Assembly: GCA_016708435.1 (NCBI GenBank)
Contig: JADJFV010000023.1
Span: forward strand, 1-15,902
Direction of reading: 5' to 3'
From: Leptospiraceae bacterium
GTDB taxonomy: Bacteria > Spirochaetota > Leptospiria > Leptospirales > Leptospiraceae
Length of the DNA stretch: 15,902 bases
Position 1 is the first letter of the stretch, and every line of letters starts with the position of its first letter. Position numbers and translations under genes: made by a program. This document shows, in pieces, positions 1 to 8,269 of the stretch. A model generated the notes under the pieces. The model had not been told where the DNA came from, did no database searches, and saw only the letters and a list, made by a program, of their open reading frames with translations.

Positions 1-325
1 AAGAGCTCGCAAATATTTATCCTTTGTAATATGAAGGCGGATTTTTTTTTCATTTTCTCTTCTTAATAAGCCCTCACCCGAAATCGAAATTTTAGGTATT
101 CCAGATGAATACTCAAATCTTGTATTCGAACCATTTTATAGAATTTCAAAATTTGTAGATGATGCATATAACACTTTAAATCTTGGAATTGGATTATCTC
201 TCGTTAAAGCAGTAATAAAAAAACACAATGGAGATGTTAGAATATCGAACATAAAAGATTTTACTGCAAGGAGCGGTGACACTGTTAAGGTGAACCTAGA
301 AATAGAACTACCCATTATAGAATAA
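1..325 (+). pseudogene. Histidine kinase, C-terminal HATPase remnant (cut by window start)
   Basis: The frame ending at the TAA at 323-325 reads through GIPDEYSNLVFEPFYRIS, then LGIGLSLVKAVIKKHNG. These are the F-box and G2-box of a histidine-kinase ATPase domain, which binds ATP and phosphorylates the conserved His of the DHp domain. The same frame has a TGA at 32-34, and neither of the other two frames is open across the start, so the N-terminal side is frameshifted or lost. The stop lies 5 bases before the phytochrome start at 331, so the two were probably co-transcribed. The sensor domain lies outside the window. Domain call is firm; whether the protein is really broken or the sequence contains errors is open. 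Confidence 0.7.
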
Positions 326-330
326 AGTTT

Positions 331-492
331 ATGGAAAAGAATTCAATCTCCTGTGAGACAGAACCAATACATTTAATAAATGAATTACAGGATTTTGGTT
401 TAATAATTTTTTTATCTTTTGATGATAATAAAATAATCGCATGCGGAGAAAATTCTTACGAATACTTAAAATTAAGTCAAATGAAGTTTTAA
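331..492 (+). pseudogene. Bacteriophytochrome fragment 1: N-terminal chromophore-Cys and PAS segment
   Basis: This 53-residue open piece begins MEKNSISCETEPIHLINE. Known bacteriophytochromes start with a short tail, then the biliverdin-linked Cys followed by a xEPIHxxxxIQ-type stretch, and this matches with Cys codon 352-354. The frame ends early because one base is missing near 477: the next frame continues SNEVLRRKPVEIFENFSQYK, the expected PAS continuation, up to a stop at 558-560. Confidence 0.72.
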
Positions 493-702
493 GAAGAAAG
501 CCCGTTGAAATATTTGAAAATTTTAGTCAGTATAAAGAAAGAATTTCAAAGTGCTTTTAATAAAAATCAAGAAGAATTTTAAAATTCAGTTTTTTATTTC
601 AAGAGCAGCTAATGTTCGCAACTTTTCGAAAAAGCGAAAGTTTATTTTTGTGAGATTGAAAGAGATAATCCTAATTATGCGCTTGATATATTCAATGATT
701 TA

Positions 703-1065
703 TTGACAGAATTCAATGAACTAAGCAAAATAAATATGGCACAGAAACTATATGATTTTGCAGTAGAAGAAATTAGAACGAAAACTAAGTTTGATAGAGT
801 TTTATTATATAAATTCAATGAGGATTTTACTGGGGAAGCTATTGCGGAGTCACGAAATCATAAACTAACATCACTTCTAGGCTTCCATTTTCCTGCTACA
901 GATATTCCTGCGCCAGCTAGAGAAATTTACTTAAAGAATTCAATACGCCTTATCCACTCCAGACAAGAAAAACAAATTAATTTAACAAAATCCGACGAAT
1001 ATCAAAACTATAATTTTGATATGAAGTGCATCCATACTAAGAGCACCTCACAGTCACCACCTTGA
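703..1065 (+). pseudogene. Bacteriophytochrome fragment 2: GAF domain, first part
   Basis: This open frame extends upstream without a stop to about 613, so the ATG at 703 is not a true start. It carries FDRVLLYKFNEDFTGEAIAE and then FHFPATDIPAPAREIYLKN. The latter holds the Asp-Ile-Pro motif that contacts the biliverdin pyrrole nitrogens in phytochromes. The last residues before the stop are out of frame. After a one-base correction near 1023, the sequence reads FDMSASILRAPHSHHLEYL, the expected continuation. Confidence 0.72.
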
Positions 1066-1078
1066 ATATTTACGTAAC

Positions 1079-1306
1079 ATGGGCATTGTTACATCGATGT
1101 CAATTTCATTGACGGCCGAGAAAAAATTATGGGGTTTATTTATCTGTCACTCATTAGAGAAATTAGTTCCTTCTACATTTATCCGAAATTATTTATCGAT
1201 TTTTTCTAAGTCAGTTTTTAGACAAATTGATTTATTAAACAAACACAGAGAATCCTTAGAAGAAATAAAAATCCAGGAATTATTTACAAACCTAATTCAA
1301 AATTAA
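1079..1306 (+). pseudogene. Bacteriophytochrome fragment 3: GAF domain end and linker
   Basis: The frame is open from about 1025 and gives HHLEYLRNMGIVTSMSISL, then LWGLFICHSLEKLVPS. This is the classic end of a phytochrome GAF domain, including the conserved His next to the chromophore. It stops at 1304-1306. One base change near 1296 joins it to the following PHY frame, which is open from well upstream of its first ATG. Confidence 0.72.
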
Positions 1307-1362
1307 ATTCAGTCTCTCTAGATAACATAATCAATGTTTTCGAAAAACATATACATCTATTA

Positions 1363-2601
1363 ATGAAAGAATTCGAATCAGATGGACTATACTTACAGTT
1401 TAATAATAAAAGTTTAAGCATTGGAATAATACCGGAGAAAGCAATTTTAGAAAAAATTATATTTATATTATCAACTGAATTTGCCGGTAAATTTTTCTTC
1501 ACAAATGATTTACAAAAATCTTTTCCTGATAAATTTACAAATCCAGATAAAGCAAATGGTATATTGTCGATTCCTCTATCTGCAAACAAAAATGATAGGA
1601 TAATCTGGTTTAGAGGAGACGTAATTAAAACTATAATCTGGGGTGGAAATAAAGAAGAAGCATTTACTATCTCGAATAATCAAATTTCTCCGAGAAGGTC
1701 ATTTGACAAATGGCTAGAAACTGTAAAAGGAAAATCTATTCCTTGGTCTGGTTTACATATTAAAATAATTTCTGAATTACAAAGAATCACAGAAATCATA
1801 GATAAAAAAATAGCTGAAAATAAATTAATTGAAACTTTAGAACTTATTAAGGCCTCAGAAAAAGAATTACAAGATTTGAATGCAACTAAAGATAAATTTT
1901 TCTCCATAGTTTCCCATAACTTACGCGGTCCATTTTCTGGTTTACTTGGAATTTCTGAATTATTAAAAGACTCTGTCAATGTCGAGCCTCCGCAAATGGA
2001 TGAAATTAAAGAATACTCAGAGTTAATTCATATTAGCTCCTTAAAAGCATTTGACTTATTAAAAAATTTATTCGAATGGGGAAAGATTCAAACCAATAAA
2101 ATCAAAATAAGAAAGGAATATATAAACTTAAGTTTTTTAATTGAGGAAATCATTTATTCTCTATCAAAAAAGTTACAGAATAAAGAAATAACCCTTATTA
2201 CTGAATGTAAAGAATCAATAAACTTATTTACTGATAAAGATGCACTAATGGCAGTAATGAATAATATACTTATGAACTCAATTAAGTATTCTTATAGACA
2301 AAGTCAAATTCTATTAAGTGCAAAAGAAGTAAACAGTACAATCCAAATAGAAATAGAAGACTCTGGCATAGGAATGACAGACCTAGAAATCAAAAAACTC
2401 TTTAAAATAGAAGAACATTTCAATATGCCGGGAACGAATGGAGAAACAGGAACTGGTTTAGGCTTAATTATATCTAAAGAGTATATTGAAAAACTTAACT
2501 TTAAGATTGTAATTGAAAGCCAAAAGGGAAAAGGAACGAAGGTAATGATAATTTGCCCCTTTCAATATAATTTATCTATGAAATCTAAACTAAAATTTTA
2601 A
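1363..2601 (+). pseudogene. Bacteriophytochrome fragment 4: PHY domain and histidine-kinase module
   Basis: This is the longest intact piece, 412 residues. It holds most of the PHY domain (WFRGDVIKTIIWGGN; PRRSF tongue motif; GKSIPW), a helical linker, the dimerisation/phosphotransfer helix with SHNLRGP (His 1915-1917), a second helix with LLKNLFEWGKIQ, and a full HATPase domain (N-box NNILMNSIKY, G1 DSGIGM, G2 GTGLGLIISKEY). The distance from His to the N-box Asn is 120 residues, normal for the family. If translated alone from 1363 it would lack the chromophore pocket, so light sensing would be lost. No response regulator follows directly. Confidence 0.8.
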
Positions 2602-2621
2602 TATTACTTTTAAAAAATTAC

Positions 2622-2648
2622 TTGTAGGTATCTACAATTATTTATAAT
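2622..2648 (+). promoter_or_regulatory. Possible promoter with a 6-bp inverted repeat
   Basis: TTGTAG-GTAT-CTACAA (2622-2637) is a perfect 6-bp inverted repeat. A TATAAT follows at 2643-2648, about 16 bases before the ATG at 2664. TTGTAG could act as a -35, but the 15-base spacer is short. Weak call. Confidence 0.25.
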
Positions 2649-2663
2649 GAAGAGATGAAAGGA

Positions 2664-3201
2664 ATGATGTCAAAAAAACTATTTCTATTTATTTTACTTT
2701 TTTATTCTAATCTAACAATTTTTTCTCAGACAATAGATTTTTTTGAAGCAATTGCAACTGAAGTGAAGCTATCATTAGGTGAACTATCAATAAAAAAAAT
2801 GTGAATAAAATCGTAGATGAGAACACTCCGCTACTCACTGCTATGCCTACAAATAAACCAGGAATATTAAAAAATATTCTGGATGCAAAAGAAAATCCAA
2901 ATTTAAAACCAAAAAGAAACAGGCAAAACTCTCCTAATGGTCTGGATGGAATCAACCTACATGATTTCTGAAAAAGAAAAATTTCCCCCGTTTAGTTAAA
3001 AACACCTTTTTATGAAGGAGACGAAAGTCCATTTTTGCTGCACCCATTCTCAAAACTAAATTCTGAATTTAAATTGGATACTCTGCTTTTGAGAAGGGGA
3101 ATAACACTTTATAGAAAAATAATGGAACTTATTGGCGAGAAGTTGAATGCAGATTACTGAAAGAAAAGATATCTTCATACAGACTATCCTATCGAAGGTA
3201 G
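2664..3201 (+). pseudogene. Decayed exported protein, possibly ankyrin-repeat
   Basis: From the ATG at 2664 the sequence encodes a signal peptide (MMSKKLFLFILLFYSNL, ending near IFSQ) followed by DFFEAIAT. A purine-rich ribosome-binding stretch stands before it. The frame breaks near 2765-2810. The next frame reads KIVDENTPLLTAMPTNKPG and ILKNILDAKENPNLKPK, which has the spacing of ankyrin repeats (TPLLxA, LLxxxANPN). A third frame gives KTLLMVWME, and later pieces continue to a TAG at 3199-3201. At least four frame changes are needed, and no open piece exceeds about 60 codons. Ankyrin identity is an inference from two weak repeats. Confidence 0.45.
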
Positions 3202-3208
3202 AATATAC

Positions 3209-3236
3209 TTGACAAAAATTCGATATATTGGATAAA
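3209..3236 (+). promoter_or_regulatory. Sigma70-type promoter for the 3256 gene
   Basis: A consensus -35 TTGACA (3209-3214) is followed after 16 bases by GATAAA (3231-3236), which matches four of six -10 positions. The expected transcript start lies about 12 bases before the ATG at 3256, giving a very short leader. It lies in the gap after the decayed gene upstream. Confidence 0.5.
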
Positions 3237-3255
3237 GTCTTGAAAAGATTTCTAT

Positions 3256-3633
3256 ATGAAAGCATTTTTCGCAAAGTCAGTCAAAAGCCTAATTGTCTCT
3301 TGGTTTATTGCGTCTTTTGTCCTAAGCCTTTCTATTGTTCCTTTTTCGCAAGCGAAGGCATTTCAGAAACCGACTAAATCTTCCAATGCATTCCAGACAT
3401 TTCGTTCTCAAGCCTATGCTACCGAATACAATTTATCTTCCTTTATTTATAGTGAGGAAGACTATCGATTTAATCAAACAGAAGAGAATCGAAATTATTT
3501 ACAATTTCTAACTTTCACCATTCCGTATTTCAATCCACTTCATCATTATTTTAAGAATAGCAATACTACTTCCAATCATTTTTCTTACTTAAATTACAAA
3601 CTCTATTCGATACCTCCACCCGGTTGTAGCTGA
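3256..3633 (+). CDS. Small secreted protein of unknown function
   Basis: The 125-residue product starts with a clear Sec signal peptide: basic residues, a hydrophobic core at about 12-30, and an AKA signal-peptidase site with cleavage after residue 35. The mature part is about 90 residues, rich in aromatic residues, Asn and Ser, and ends in SIPPPGCS with its only Cys. I recognise no family. A promoter (TTGACA-N16-GATAAA) stands just upstream. The next gene starts 84 bases downstream in the same direction, with one terminator after both, so they probably form a two-gene unit. No strong Shine-Dalgarno is seen before the ATG. The frame is intact in a window with many broken genes, which supports a real gene. 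Confidence 0.6.
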   Translation: MKAFFAKSVKSLIVSWFIASFVLSLSIVPFSQAKAFQKPTKSSNAFQTFRSQAYATEYNLSSFIYSEEDYRFNQTEENRNYLQFLTFTIPYFNPLHHYFKNSNTTSNHFSYLNYKLYSIPPPGCS

Positions 3634-3717
3634 AAAGCCAATTTTCATCTAAGGACTATTGTTAAATTGTCCTGTCTCTAATTCAGAAATAAAAATTATA
3701 CGCAAGAGGTATTCATT

Positions 3718-4110
3718 ATGTTTACAGTAAACGATATTATCAATCTAAAGGAAGTTGTCTATCACCAGGGAAGCTGGGACCAGCATACAAGTATTGCCAT
3801 TGAAGGAAGCAATCGATTTGTTCCTGATGCTAGCACAGTTAAAAGTTATGCCAAGCTATTAAGCGATGCCATTAGCGCTCATGCGCCTGGTAAATTCCAT
3901 ATTGCAGAGAAGGAATCCGGAAAGTCCTATTCCATTTTTCAATTGGTAGATAAGTCTTGCATTGCAGGTAGTTTTTCTTCTGAAAAATCCTCTTCCAATA
4001 TAGAAATCTTTTCTTCAAAGAAGCTGGATTTAGAGGCTGTTTTAAAAATTACTCGTGAGTTTTTCAATTGCGAAGGATTAGAAGTAAAAACCTTTAGCAA
4101 AGTCAACTAA
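3718..4110 (+). CDS. SpeD-superfamily-like protein lacking catalytic residues
   Basis: This 130-residue protein has a good ribosome-binding site (AAGAGGT before the ATG). Residues about 71-115 (YSIFQLVDKSCIAGSF, then SNIEIFSSKKLDLEAVLKIT and REFF) follow the S-adenosylmethionine decarboxylase core. That core is a beta strand, the [E/D]xS processing site, a His shortly after, then a strand ending in F[T/S]C[G/K] and a helix. In true SpeD the Ser becomes the pyruvoyl cofactor and the His and Cys assist. Here Ser80 is kept, but the His position is Ser85 and the Cys position is Ser100. The protein is therefore unlikely to be a normal decarboxylase and may have a binding or regulatory role. The N-terminal 40 residues do not resemble SpeD. 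Family assignment is by eye and moderate. Confidence 0.5.
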   Translation: MFTVNDIINLKEVVYHQGSWDQHTSIAIEGSNRFVPDASTVKSYAKLLSDAISAHAPGKFHIAEKESGKSYSIFQLVDKSCIAGSFSSEKSSSNIEIFSSKKLDLEAVLKITREFFNCEGLEVKTFSKVN

Positions 4111-4140
4111 ACACAGCCTTCGGTTTTATCTCCCTTATTT

Positions 4141-4176
4141 TCTGAGGTTGGCTTTGACTCCAGCCTCAGACTTTTT
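4141..4176 (+). terminator. Rho-independent terminator after the SpeD-like gene
   Basis: TCTGAGGTTGG (4141-4151) pairs with CCAGCCTCAGA (4160-4170) as an 11-bp stem with one G-U pair and an 8-base loop, followed by CTTTTT. It lies 30 bases after the stop at 4110 and closes the 3256-4110 unit. Confidence 0.75.
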
Positions 4177-4264
4177 GAAAAAATAAATTCTTTTTCTGAA
4201 GTCTTGCTCGAATAAATCTATAATAATCATCCAACTAAGACGATATTCTGATTAGTATCCACAT

Positions 4265-5083
4265 ATGGCACTGTCAAAAGAACAAACTGCAGCTTATATT
4301 GAAAATCTAAAAGAGTTTAAAGCTTATATTGAAGAGCTCAAAAAAGATGTGAGCATCTATAAGTTTCAAATGAAAAAGAATACGAATAAGGCTATGGATC
4401 CTTATTACCAATTAGCTCTTGTTTTAAATTCCATTAAACTCATCAATACTTGTATCGGGATCAATGAGGTTTCTCTTTTAACTAGAAATCTAAAAGCAGA
4501 AGATTATCTCAATACTGCCAGAAAAGAAATCTACAGTGTGTTATCGGCAATGGAAAAAGTGGTTGGTGCGGATCACGAAAATGGACTCGACGAAAACAGA
4601 GAATTACTAGATAACATAGGCGAAATCAATCCCTTACAACGCCTACATTTCTTAAAAAGCTTTCGTAAGACAATTAATACACTCGTAGATGCTTATGGGC
4701 AGAAAAGTAAATGGAGATGGAGCTGGCCTGAGATATACTTCAAACTAGCGGTTCTCACAAAGAACTTCTTTGACTTCAGAGCTTTCGAAAGAGAAAACGA
4801 TTTAGACAATCCGTATTTCTATGTCCGAAAAGAGCATTACAATCTAATCATTGAGCTAGCCAACTATACCGCTCAGGAATATAGAACGAAATTTGACCTT
4901 TCTACCAATGATACAGGTGATTTAAAGAAATCCGTTGCCATGCTTGAAATGAATAGAAAGATTTTTCAAATTACCGGAAACACAGACGATTTGGATAAAA
5001 CCAAGACTCTCATTGAGTCGTTGAATAACAAAATCGACACGATAGAAAACGACAAAACGAATCCTAAGAAAAAGAAAAAGTAA
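4265..5083 (+). CDS. Conserved-looking helical protein of unknown function
   Basis: The 272-residue product has no signal peptide and no membrane segment, so it is probably cytoplasmic. It is almost entirely helix-forming and charged, with heptad-like stretches at the start (YIENLKEFKAYIEELKKD) and near residues 230-260. It ends in a strongly basic tail (NPKKKKK). A run of Trp-containing residues (SKWRWSWPEIYFKL) sits near residue 150. No enzyme motif is visible and I do not recognise the family. A TATAAT at 4219-4224 could be its -10, but no clear -35 or Shine-Dalgarno is seen. It stands alone between a terminator and the sensor kinase. The long intact frame makes it a confident gene of unknown role. 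Confidence 0.7.
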   Translation: MALSKEQTAAYIENLKEFKAYIEELKKDVSIYKFQMKKNTNKAMDPYYQLALVLNSIKLINTCIGINEVSLLTRNLKAEDYLNTARKEIYSVLSAMEKVVGADHENGLDENRELLDNIGEINPLQRLHFLKSFRKTINTLVDAYGQKSKWRWSWPEIYFKLAVLTKNFFDFRAFERENDLDNPYFYVRKEHYNLIIELANYTAQEYRTKFDLSTNDTGDLKKSVAMLEMNRKIFQITGNTDDLDKTKTLIESLNNKIDTIENDKTNPKKKKK

Positions 5084-5170
5084 ATAGAATTGTGATTTTC
5101 TTCTGAGCATAATTAGATGGTTACAGATGCAATGAATGATTATGAGTTAACATACATTGTAGTTTGAGCT

Positions 5171-6577
5171 ATGAACCAAAAACTGTCAATTATCCTCACC
5201 TTTGTATTCTTTTCCATTTTTTTCTATTCCTGTGCGGATAATGGCATCTTTAAACCTCAAGTAGTAAAAGGCGTCATTGATCTTAGGAGTTGGGATTTTC
5301 AAAAAGAAGTTGTCTCCCTAGACGGAGATTGGGAATTCTATCCTTACGAATTTATTGAGCCCGGTAGTATAGATACACGAAAGGAAAATCATCCTATATT
5401 TCTTCCAATTCCAGGATTTTGGAATGATGTAATAAAAAAGGGAGAAGGGTATGGCACCTATCGTATTAGAATGCTTTTACCAGAAGGATTAAATATACCA
5501 TTAGCATTCAAGGTATCAGAGAATGGAACGGCTTATGTGATGTATGCGAACGGAAAGAAAATTTCTACCAATGGAAGGATTGGCAAGACAAAAGAAACTA
5601 GTTCCCCTCAAATGCTTCCTTTGATTAGCGAAAGTATTCAACCTGAGAAAGAGATAGAAATACTATTTCATGTTTCCAATTTTCATTATCGCGACGGTGG
5701 ACTTTGGTATTCTCTTTTTTTGGGGCAAGATAGTAGTATCCGCCAGATTAGAGAAAAAAAATTATACTTAACTTTTTTCTTATGCGGAAGCATTCTTATT
5801 ATGGCTGTGTATCACCTGACAATCTTCTTCTTTAGAAGAAAGGACAAGTCTCCCTTATTTTTCAGCTTATTCTGCTTTGTAATTATCATAAATCTTTTGA
5901 GTTCTGGTGAAAGGTATTTAAGTTATCTCTATCGGGATGATCCCCTTTTTATACTCAGTAAAATTGAATATCTCTGTTATTATTTTGGTGTTCCTTTTTT
6001 TGCTCATATGTTGCATTTACTTTTCCCCGAAGAGTTTAAAAAGAGGGTAATAAAGATTATCTGGTCAGTTACCATTCCATTTTCCTTGGTAGTTATTTTT
6101 ACTGGCAGTTCGTTTTATACGCATACAGTTTTTTACTTTCATGGTTTTACAATTCTTTGTTTTATCTATTTCTTTTACGTTATTCTTTTTGGTATCATTC
6201 ATAAAAGAGAGGGAACTTGGATTATTCTTTTCGGTTCTCTCATTCTTATACTTGGATGCGTAAATGATATATTGCATTCGGCGGAAGTAATCCATACACA
6301 ATTCGTAGTTCCACAGGCTTTGTTAGGATTTATTTTTGCACAGTCGGTTATTTTATCTATGCGATTTTCTAAGGCATTTAATGAGGTAGAAAAACTTACG
6401 CAAAATCTAACCGAACTAAACTTGGGGCTAGAAGACACAGTCATTCAACGGACAATTGAATATAAAACCCAAAAAGAAATTGCTGAGAGTGCGAATAAAA
6501 TAAAAGATAAGTTTGTATCCATTGTTTCGCATGATTTGCGTTCTACTACGTGCATTCATAGATTCTATTTTAGATGA
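5171..6577 (+). pseudogene. 7TM-DISM sensor histidine kinase, N-terminal part (broken)
   Basis: This encodes a membrane sensor. Residues 1-21 form a lipoprotein-type signal ending FFYSC, with Cys21 as possible lipid site. Residues about 35-190 are the jelly-roll extracellular 7TMR-DISM domain (VIDLRSWDF, SLDGDWEFYPYEF). Residues about 198-405 hold the seven hydrophobic helices of 7TM-DISM. A coiled coil leads to the phosphoacceptor motif SIVSHDLRS, with His at 6530-6532. The frame then runs into unrelated residues and stops at 6577. The kinase catalytic half continues in another frame to 7004. From His to the N-box Asn there are only about 54 codons, against 120 in the phytochrome kinase of this window, so about 65 codons of the DHp helices are missing along with the frame. 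This is a true deletion or an assembly collapse, not a single-base error. Confidence 0.8.
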
Positions 6578-7004
6578 ATTAAGTCCACAGGGGTTAATAA
6601 AGAATATCTCCTTTCAGTGCGGAATACCCGAATCGGATACAATTCAAATTGATCCGGAACTTTTTTCACAAGTAATTCGAAATCTAGTCACGAATGCAAT
6701 TAAGTTTAGTCATAATAAAGGCATTATCAAAATCGATTTCATTCAAGAGGATAAAGACTATATACTTTTCATAAAAGATTATGGAGTAGGGATGTCTGCG
6801 GATAATTTAAAAAATCTATTTGATCCAGAAGGCGTTAAAAGTAGTTTAGGAACTTCTGGAGAGCAGGGAAGTGGTATGGGGCTTTTTATTTGTAAGTATG
6901 TTGTAGAAGCGCATAATGGCAAACTCCATATTGAAAGCATGGAAGGAGTAGGCACGATTTGCAAAATTCGGCTGCCTTTTCTGACTAATATGGGAATTAT
7001 TTAG
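6513..7004 (+). pseudogene. 7TM-DISM sensor kinase, C-terminal HATPase part
   Basis: This frame carries a complete HATPase domain: the N-box VIRNLVTNAIKFSH, G1 DYGVGMSADNL, F-box LFDPEGVK and G2 GEQGSGMGLFICKY, ending at 7004. Its first codons overlap the upstream frame and are out-of-frame kinase sequence, so the ATG at 6513 is not the true start; native coding resumes near DSILDELSP at about 6560. Without the DHp helix the domain cannot phosphorylate in cis. Its last 8 bases overlap the end of the convergent response-regulator gene, which was probably its partner. Confidence 0.75.
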
Positions 7005-7617
7005 AATACATTTCTTTGAGTTGTAATATTAATTCAGCATTGCTTTGGACGTTGTATTTTTTTCTGAGTTTATAAATATAGTATTCTATTGTTTTCTCGG
7101 ATTTATTTATTTTTTCTGCAATTTCATTGTAACGAAATCCTTGTGATAGAAAATCAAAAATTTCGTTTTCGATTGGTGTTAATGATTTCTTCTTTGCATC
7201 TTTGGAAAGATGAACCTTTACTGCATCAGAGCAATAAAAGATTCCTTTTAATGTCTGCATCAAAATACTCGGTAGAAATGTTATGGATTCTGATTTGAGC
7301 GCATACGAATCGGCTCCGTTTTTTCTTGCATCAAAAAAATAATTCATTCCTTCATGCATGGTAAATATCACAACTTTAACTAGGGGATAATTCTCTTTAA
7401 TCGCTTTTAATAAACTAAATTTATTTGCTCCGGGCATGTCAATATCAAGCACAATGATATCTATCTCTTCTTGTTCTAGAAATTTTAAAACAGAATCAGC
7501 ATTGGCGAAGATTCCGCATATCTTAAATCTAATATCGCTTTTTAAGATAACACGAATTCCCTCTGTAACTACAGAATGGTCGTCTGCTACGATGATTCGA
7601 AATATTTTTTCTGTCAT
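6997..7617 (-). CDS. NarL/FixJ-family response regulator (REC-LuxR HTH)
   Basis: The 206-residue protein has a receiver domain (residues about 6-125) with the acidic pair D12/D13 (VADDH), phosphoacceptor D58 (VLDIDMP), T85 (FTM) and K107 (ALKSES). A LuxR-type helix-turn-helix follows at about 140-203 (LTPIENEIFDFLSQGFRYNE, then IAEKINKSEKTIEYYI and YKLRKKYNV). It is a two-component transcription factor that binds DNA when phosphorylated. It is convergent with, and overlaps by 8 bases, the 7TM-DISM kinase gene, which suggests but does not prove that they work together. Its start lies opposite the hemerythrin gene across a 201-base divergent gap holding cassette copy A. All key residues are present, so it looks functional even though the adjacent kinase is broken. 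Confidence 0.9.
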   Translation of the reverse strand: MTEKIFRIIVADDHSVVTEGIRVILKSDIRFKICGIFANADSVLKFLEQEEIDIIVLDIDMPGANKFSLLKAIKENYPLVKVVIFTMHEGMNYFFDARKNGADSYALKSESITFLPSILMQTLKGIFYCSDAVKVHLSKDAKKKSLTPIENEIFDFLSQGFRYNEIAEKINKSEKTIEYYIYKLRKKYNVQSNAELILQLKEMYSK

Positions 7618-7676
7618 AAGTCATTGTCGCAAATCTTTCTTAAAATGAACAACGAAATAAATTCTAAATTGAATTG

Positions 7677-7818
7677 AAAGTTTAGGACTTTTCCTAAACT
7701 TTTGGACTATTTACCTGAAAAACTTTTTCTCTCTCCAATTCGCTTTTGAAATTTGTTGCATAGAAAGTGCAGGTCGCGGGTGGGAATGTAAGAGTATAAA
7801 CAAGGGAAGGAAAAATAC
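7677..7818 (+). promoter_or_regulatory. Upstream cassette copy A (palindrome to ribosome-binding site)
   Basis: The cassette begins with a perfect 11-bp inverted repeat, AAAGTTTAGGA (7677-7687) and TCCTAAACTTT (7692-7702), with a 4-base spacer. A pyrimidine-rich CTTTTTCTCTCTCCAATTC, a GCATAGAAAGTGCAGG block and GGAATGTAAGAGTATAAAC follow. It ends with the strong ribosome-binding site AGGGAAGGA (7803-7811), eight bases before the hemerythrin ATG. Closely similar sequence occurs at 8820-9001 and 13252-13425. It is probably a promoter with an operator; I could not fix the -10 and -35 boxes. Confidence 0.65.
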
Positions 7819-8232
7819 ATGGAAACAATTATATGGGATGAAAAACTTTTGAGTGTGGGAGTAATGCAATTCGATAATGAGCATAAATTTCTAATCAAAT
7901 ATTTGAACGAATTAAACGATGCGATAAAAATTGGCTCTAGCCAAACAATAATGGAAGAAATTTTAGTAAAAATAATGCATTATACTAAATCCCATTTTGC
8001 GCATGAGGAAAAATATATGACACGTTATAATTATCCAGGATATGAAGCACATAGACAAGAACATGCCATGTTAACAGAGCAAGTAAATGATTTTTATACA
8101 AGGTTTACACAGAAAAAAGCCTCATTTTCCTTGGAGTTAATACGTTTTCTTTATGGATGGCTAACCAAGCATATACTGGGAACGGATATGAAATATAAGG
8201 AATTCTTTTCCAAGTTACAAGAATCCATTTAA
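7819..8232 (+). CDS. Bacteriohemerythrin (diiron O2-binding protein)
   Basis: This 137-residue protein is a single-domain hemerythrin, a four-helix bundle with a non-haem diiron site that binds O2 reversibly in the cytoplasm. It has the expected ligands: His22 (DNEH), His59 and Glu63 (HFAHEE), His78 and His82 (HRQEH), then His118 and Asp123 (KHILGTD). The N-terminal IIWDEKLLSVGV is the usual first loop and helix. Length is normal for the family and the frame is intact. It is preceded by cassette copy A with a strong Shine-Dalgarno, and is divergent from the response regulator. The repeat palindrome at 8292-8341 lies about 60 bases after its stop and could end its transcript. Likely roles are O2 storage, delivery or sensing; the sequence does not say which. 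Confidence 0.92.
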   Translation: METIIWDEKLLSVGVMQFDNEHKFLIKYLNELNDAIKIGSSQTIMEEILVKIMHYTKSHFAHEEKYMTRYNYPGYEAHRQEHAMLTEQVNDFYTRFTQKKASFSLELIRFLYGWLTKHILGTDMKYKEFFSKLQESI

Positions 8233-8269
8233 ATAACAGTATGTTCCAATTGAGGCTGTCTAACAACTG

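Larger units (their letters stand above)
331..2601 (+). pseudogene. Bacteriophytochrome histidine kinase (PAS-GAF-PHY-HisKA-HATPase), frameshifted
   Basis: Read across frames this is a full-length bacteriophytochrome, a red/far-red light sensor that binds biliverdin and phosphorylates a response regulator. In order: a PAS segment with CETEPIHL at residue 8 onward, where that Cys matches the biliverdin-attaching Cys of bacterial phytochromes; a GAF domain with FDRVLLYKFNEDFTGE, the FPATDIPAPAR motif and HLEYLRNMG; a PHY domain with WFRGDVIKTIIWGGN and the tongue motif PRRSF (1690-1704); the phosphoacceptor region SIVSHNLRGP with His at 1915-1917; the N-box at about 2260-2290; and the G boxes DSGIGM and GTGLGL. 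The reading frame shifts near 477 (one T apparently lost), between 555 and 612, near 1023 (one extra A) and near 1296. Motifs are almost undamaged, so inactivation is very recent or the indels are sequence errors. Start chosen at the ATG 331, just before the Cys region. Confidence 0.85.

Noticed and set aside
3634..3717. A riboswitch before the SpeD-like gene
   Set aside because: Only a 5-bp AGGAC/GTCCT hairpin is visible in 84 bases; no conserved SAM or polyamine riboswitch core.
7677..7702. The cassette palindrome as a transcription terminator
   Set aside because: All three copies lie between divergent genes, upstream of start codons, with no upstream gene ending there.
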